Of a stretch of 64,000 nucleotides of DNA, positions 61,746-64,000 are shown one piece after another. The DNA lies in the NCBI RefSeq assembly GCF_034190915.1, contig NW_026947484.1:80857982-80921981 (forward strand), written 5' to 3'. The number at the start of each line of letters is the position of its first letter. Position 1 is the stretch's first letter. The stretch is from Cavia porcellus (lineage: Eukaryota; Chordata; Mammalia; Rodentia; Caviidae). The translations under genes were made by a program, and so were the position numbers. The notes under the pieces are model-generated. The model saw only the letters and a program-made list of their open reading frames with translations, was not told the DNA's origin and did not search any database.

Positions 61746-62293
61746 AGTGTAAGAAATAGTAAGAGTATATAAGATTATATGGTAATCATGGTTCCCCATT
61801 ATATTGCTTCGAAGCCTTATATTTCATTCATAGGTTAGAATGGTTTTATTCTGTTTTCTTTGATTTTATTATGTGTGATGGTATGAACAGCTACTTTGAA
61901 GAAAACAAGACATTGTGACAGCCATTGCTGATTTAATATCATCTTGCTTTGAAGTCCTACCATGCTTTCTTTCTTCTGTTTCCATTGATTCTACCAATGT
62001 AGTAGCCATTTTTCATTTTATATTATTTGGTTTTCAATGTCCTGTAATACTTTCATTCTCTTGAATTGTTTTACACTATTTTGTTATGTTTAATACGATT
62101 GTGTGTAAAGGTATGCTCAATTATTTCAAAGAAATAAGGCATTACGGTAGCTACTGGTGATATCCGGTTTTCTTGTTGTGAAGTGCAGTGTTGCTTGCAT
62201 TGTTTTGTTCTTATCTGCTTTACTCTGCTCTGTTTTGTTGTATTCTCTTAAAAAAAATAAAAAAGAAAAATAAATAAATTAAAAAAGAAAAAA
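61746..62293 (+). repeat. L1 3' UTR with repeated modules and A-rich end
   Basis: Two related modules start near 61872 ('gtgtgatggtatgaacagct', then 'actttgaagaaaacaag') and 62101 ('gtgtgtaaaggtatgctc', then 'attatttcaaagaaataag'), about 225 bp apart. The end is an A-rich tract 62250-62293 with several AATAAA-like strings. Confidence 0.75.
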
Positions 62294-63805
62294 AAGAAAA
62301 GTCCAATGAAAATGCTGCTGAGGTTTGAATCAGCAAGAAGGTAGAAGGTTTGAAGAATTTGGAAAGGGTTTAAAATAACTATGGAACTTAGGAAAATTAG
62401 TTGAACAGAGAATTGTCATAAAAGTGCTGACAGTGATACAGTCTATTCAGAACTGGTTATTACATTTATAATGCAACCCATCCACTCAGTAAAATGGATT
62501 TCTCTAGCATCTCTGTCTAGCTGAGTAAAAAACTGAGTCGGTCACAGACCTTTGTGTAGATGGGGAAAGGTGTAAGTATTTGTATGCTGGTAACAACCAA
62601 TTTTCCAAAAAGAAAACAACAGCAACAAATATTTTCTGATTTACTTGTAATATTTGTTGATATCTACCAAATAAATACTCCACAGTGGCCAATTTTGAGT
62701 TATTGACCTAACATCACTGAATGTAGAATTGAGAGCAATGATACATCTTTTTTACCATTCATGTATGGTAGACTTAAATAATCTCAAAGGCCTGAATAGT
62801 AATAAAAATTGAAACCAAAATAAAAAGGTAAAATAATTAAGAAGTTATGAATTTTGAGTATTACCTATATATTTACTTCATTTAAATGTAAGCTTATATA
62901 ATTTTAATTATAACAACTTAGCAATCAGCTAAAAATCCTTAAAATATAATAAATTTTAATTATAACTGTTCAGCAATCACCCAAAAAAAATCCTTAAAAT
63001 ATGAGCCAGCTCCAGAATACCCCTGGTGATAACTAAACAGGAAAAGGGGAGTTTTAATAAATATATTTAATGATATATTATTGGATGGTCCACATAATAT
63101 TGTAAGAATAAAAGGAGGAACATCTAACTCATGCATAGAATAAAGCCCATACAGGTTTCCTGGATTTGATGATGCTTGAGCGAGACTTGTAGAATGAGTA
63201 AGATCTAAGTAGATAGGAGATTAGTAATACAATAGGAATAAAGATCAGCTTATACAGAGTCATGGAGATTTTATGTAGTTGTACTTTAGAAATAAGATGT
63301 TCGTCAGAAGCAGACAAATAAATTGTCTACCTTCTTTAGGATATGGTACATAGAGATCAAAGTACAGAAGTAGCTGGCCAGACAAAACAATGAATACAAA
63401 AAAGAATGTTTGTTTAGTGAACAAGGCATCCAACAAAATTCAAAAATTTCCAGAATTCAGCTAAATTTTAGAGTATGAGAATATAGGAAATATTTGCAAC
63501 ACAGTATAATAAATGCAAAAGACATTTTAGAAGTTATCAGAAATGTAAAATCAGAGAAAATGAATTGTTAGAGACTTCATTATTAGTTACTAGACTATTC
63601 ATGTCATTAGGGTCTGAAAATTAAAATCTGTTCTAAACTTTATGGTAGTCAGAGAGTATGTGTATCATCAAGTGAAATATGGTTTTCTACCTCATGGGTG
63701 GTGGTTATGTTGACTTTTCCAGTTGACTACTATGCTGTATCACCTACCTATCATGGAAAAAGGTAGGATCCTCTCTTTGAACTTCATTCTAGGTTTATCT
63801 TTTAA

Positions 63806-64000
<195 letters not shown>

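Larger units (their letters stand above)
54508..62293 (+). mobile_element. Sense L1 composite, 7.8 kb, ORF2 3' half present twice
   Basis: A 5' UTR (54508-55067), ORF1 (55068-56115) and ORF2 (56156 to about 60060) are followed directly, near 60060-60085, by a second ORF2 3' half (to about 61745), a 3' UTR and an A-rich tail. The whole is bounded by 'aagaaaagtgcaa' (54495-54507) and 'aagaaaagtccaa' (62294-62306), 12 of 13 matching, as for one insertion. The two ORF2 halves differ by very roughly 15-20 percent by eye. Two ID SINEs are nested (56407-56533 and 60607-60715). All frames are broken. Confidence 0.82.

Overview
The window is mammalian nuclear DNA, almost certainly from a rodent. It carries the 5' coding part of Jak2 (Janus kinase 2) on the + strand. 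Five coding exons are visible: 4483-4731 (with the start codon), 24367-24490, 40116-40233, 45283-45428 and 63844-64000 (cut by the window edge). Joined, they give an unbroken 257-residue reading frame, the N-terminal FERM region of JAK2. Every boundary has AG/GT splice sites in the right phase. No other host gene is visible. Less than 2 percent of the window is coding; the rest is intron filled with transposable elements.

The rodent assignment rests on many 7SL-derived B1 SINEs and tRNA-derived ID-like SINEs, including B1-ID dimers, plus rodent-like residues in JAK2. I saw no B2 SINEs, and B1-ID dimers are typical of non-murid rodents, so a squirrel-related, hystricomorph or castorimorph rodent is more likely than mouse or rat. 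I cannot name the species.

Layout. 1-4482: intron upstream of the first coding exon, with old L1 pieces, a B1 and a double ID insertion. 4732-24366: intron with an antisense L1 starting 17 nt after the splice donor, a long antisense L1 with a monomeric 5' UTR, an L1 carrying a nested B1, and a MaLR element. 24491-40115: intron with a Tigger/MER2 DNA transposon, a sense half-L1 (HAL1-like) element with ORF1 but no ORF2, an antisense endogenous retrovirus with paired 367-bp LTRs and a tRNA-Glu primer site, and several L1 tails. 40234-45282: intron with an old antisense L1 split by an ERVL/MaLR-type element. 45429-63843: intron with a TIR DNA transposon, a second MaLR, the 5' end of an old L1, and a 7.8-kb sense L1 composite that duplicates the 3' half of ORF2 inside one target-site duplication.

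The most interesting signals lie in the L1 lineage. Three L1-type 5' UTRs have three different repeat architectures. The 3' UTRs of many copies share a degenerate repeated module. One element appears to be an ORF1-only derivative. None of the transposable-element reading frames is intact, so these are fossils. The only working gene here is Jak2, whose product couples cytokine receptors to STAT signalling at the plasma membrane.
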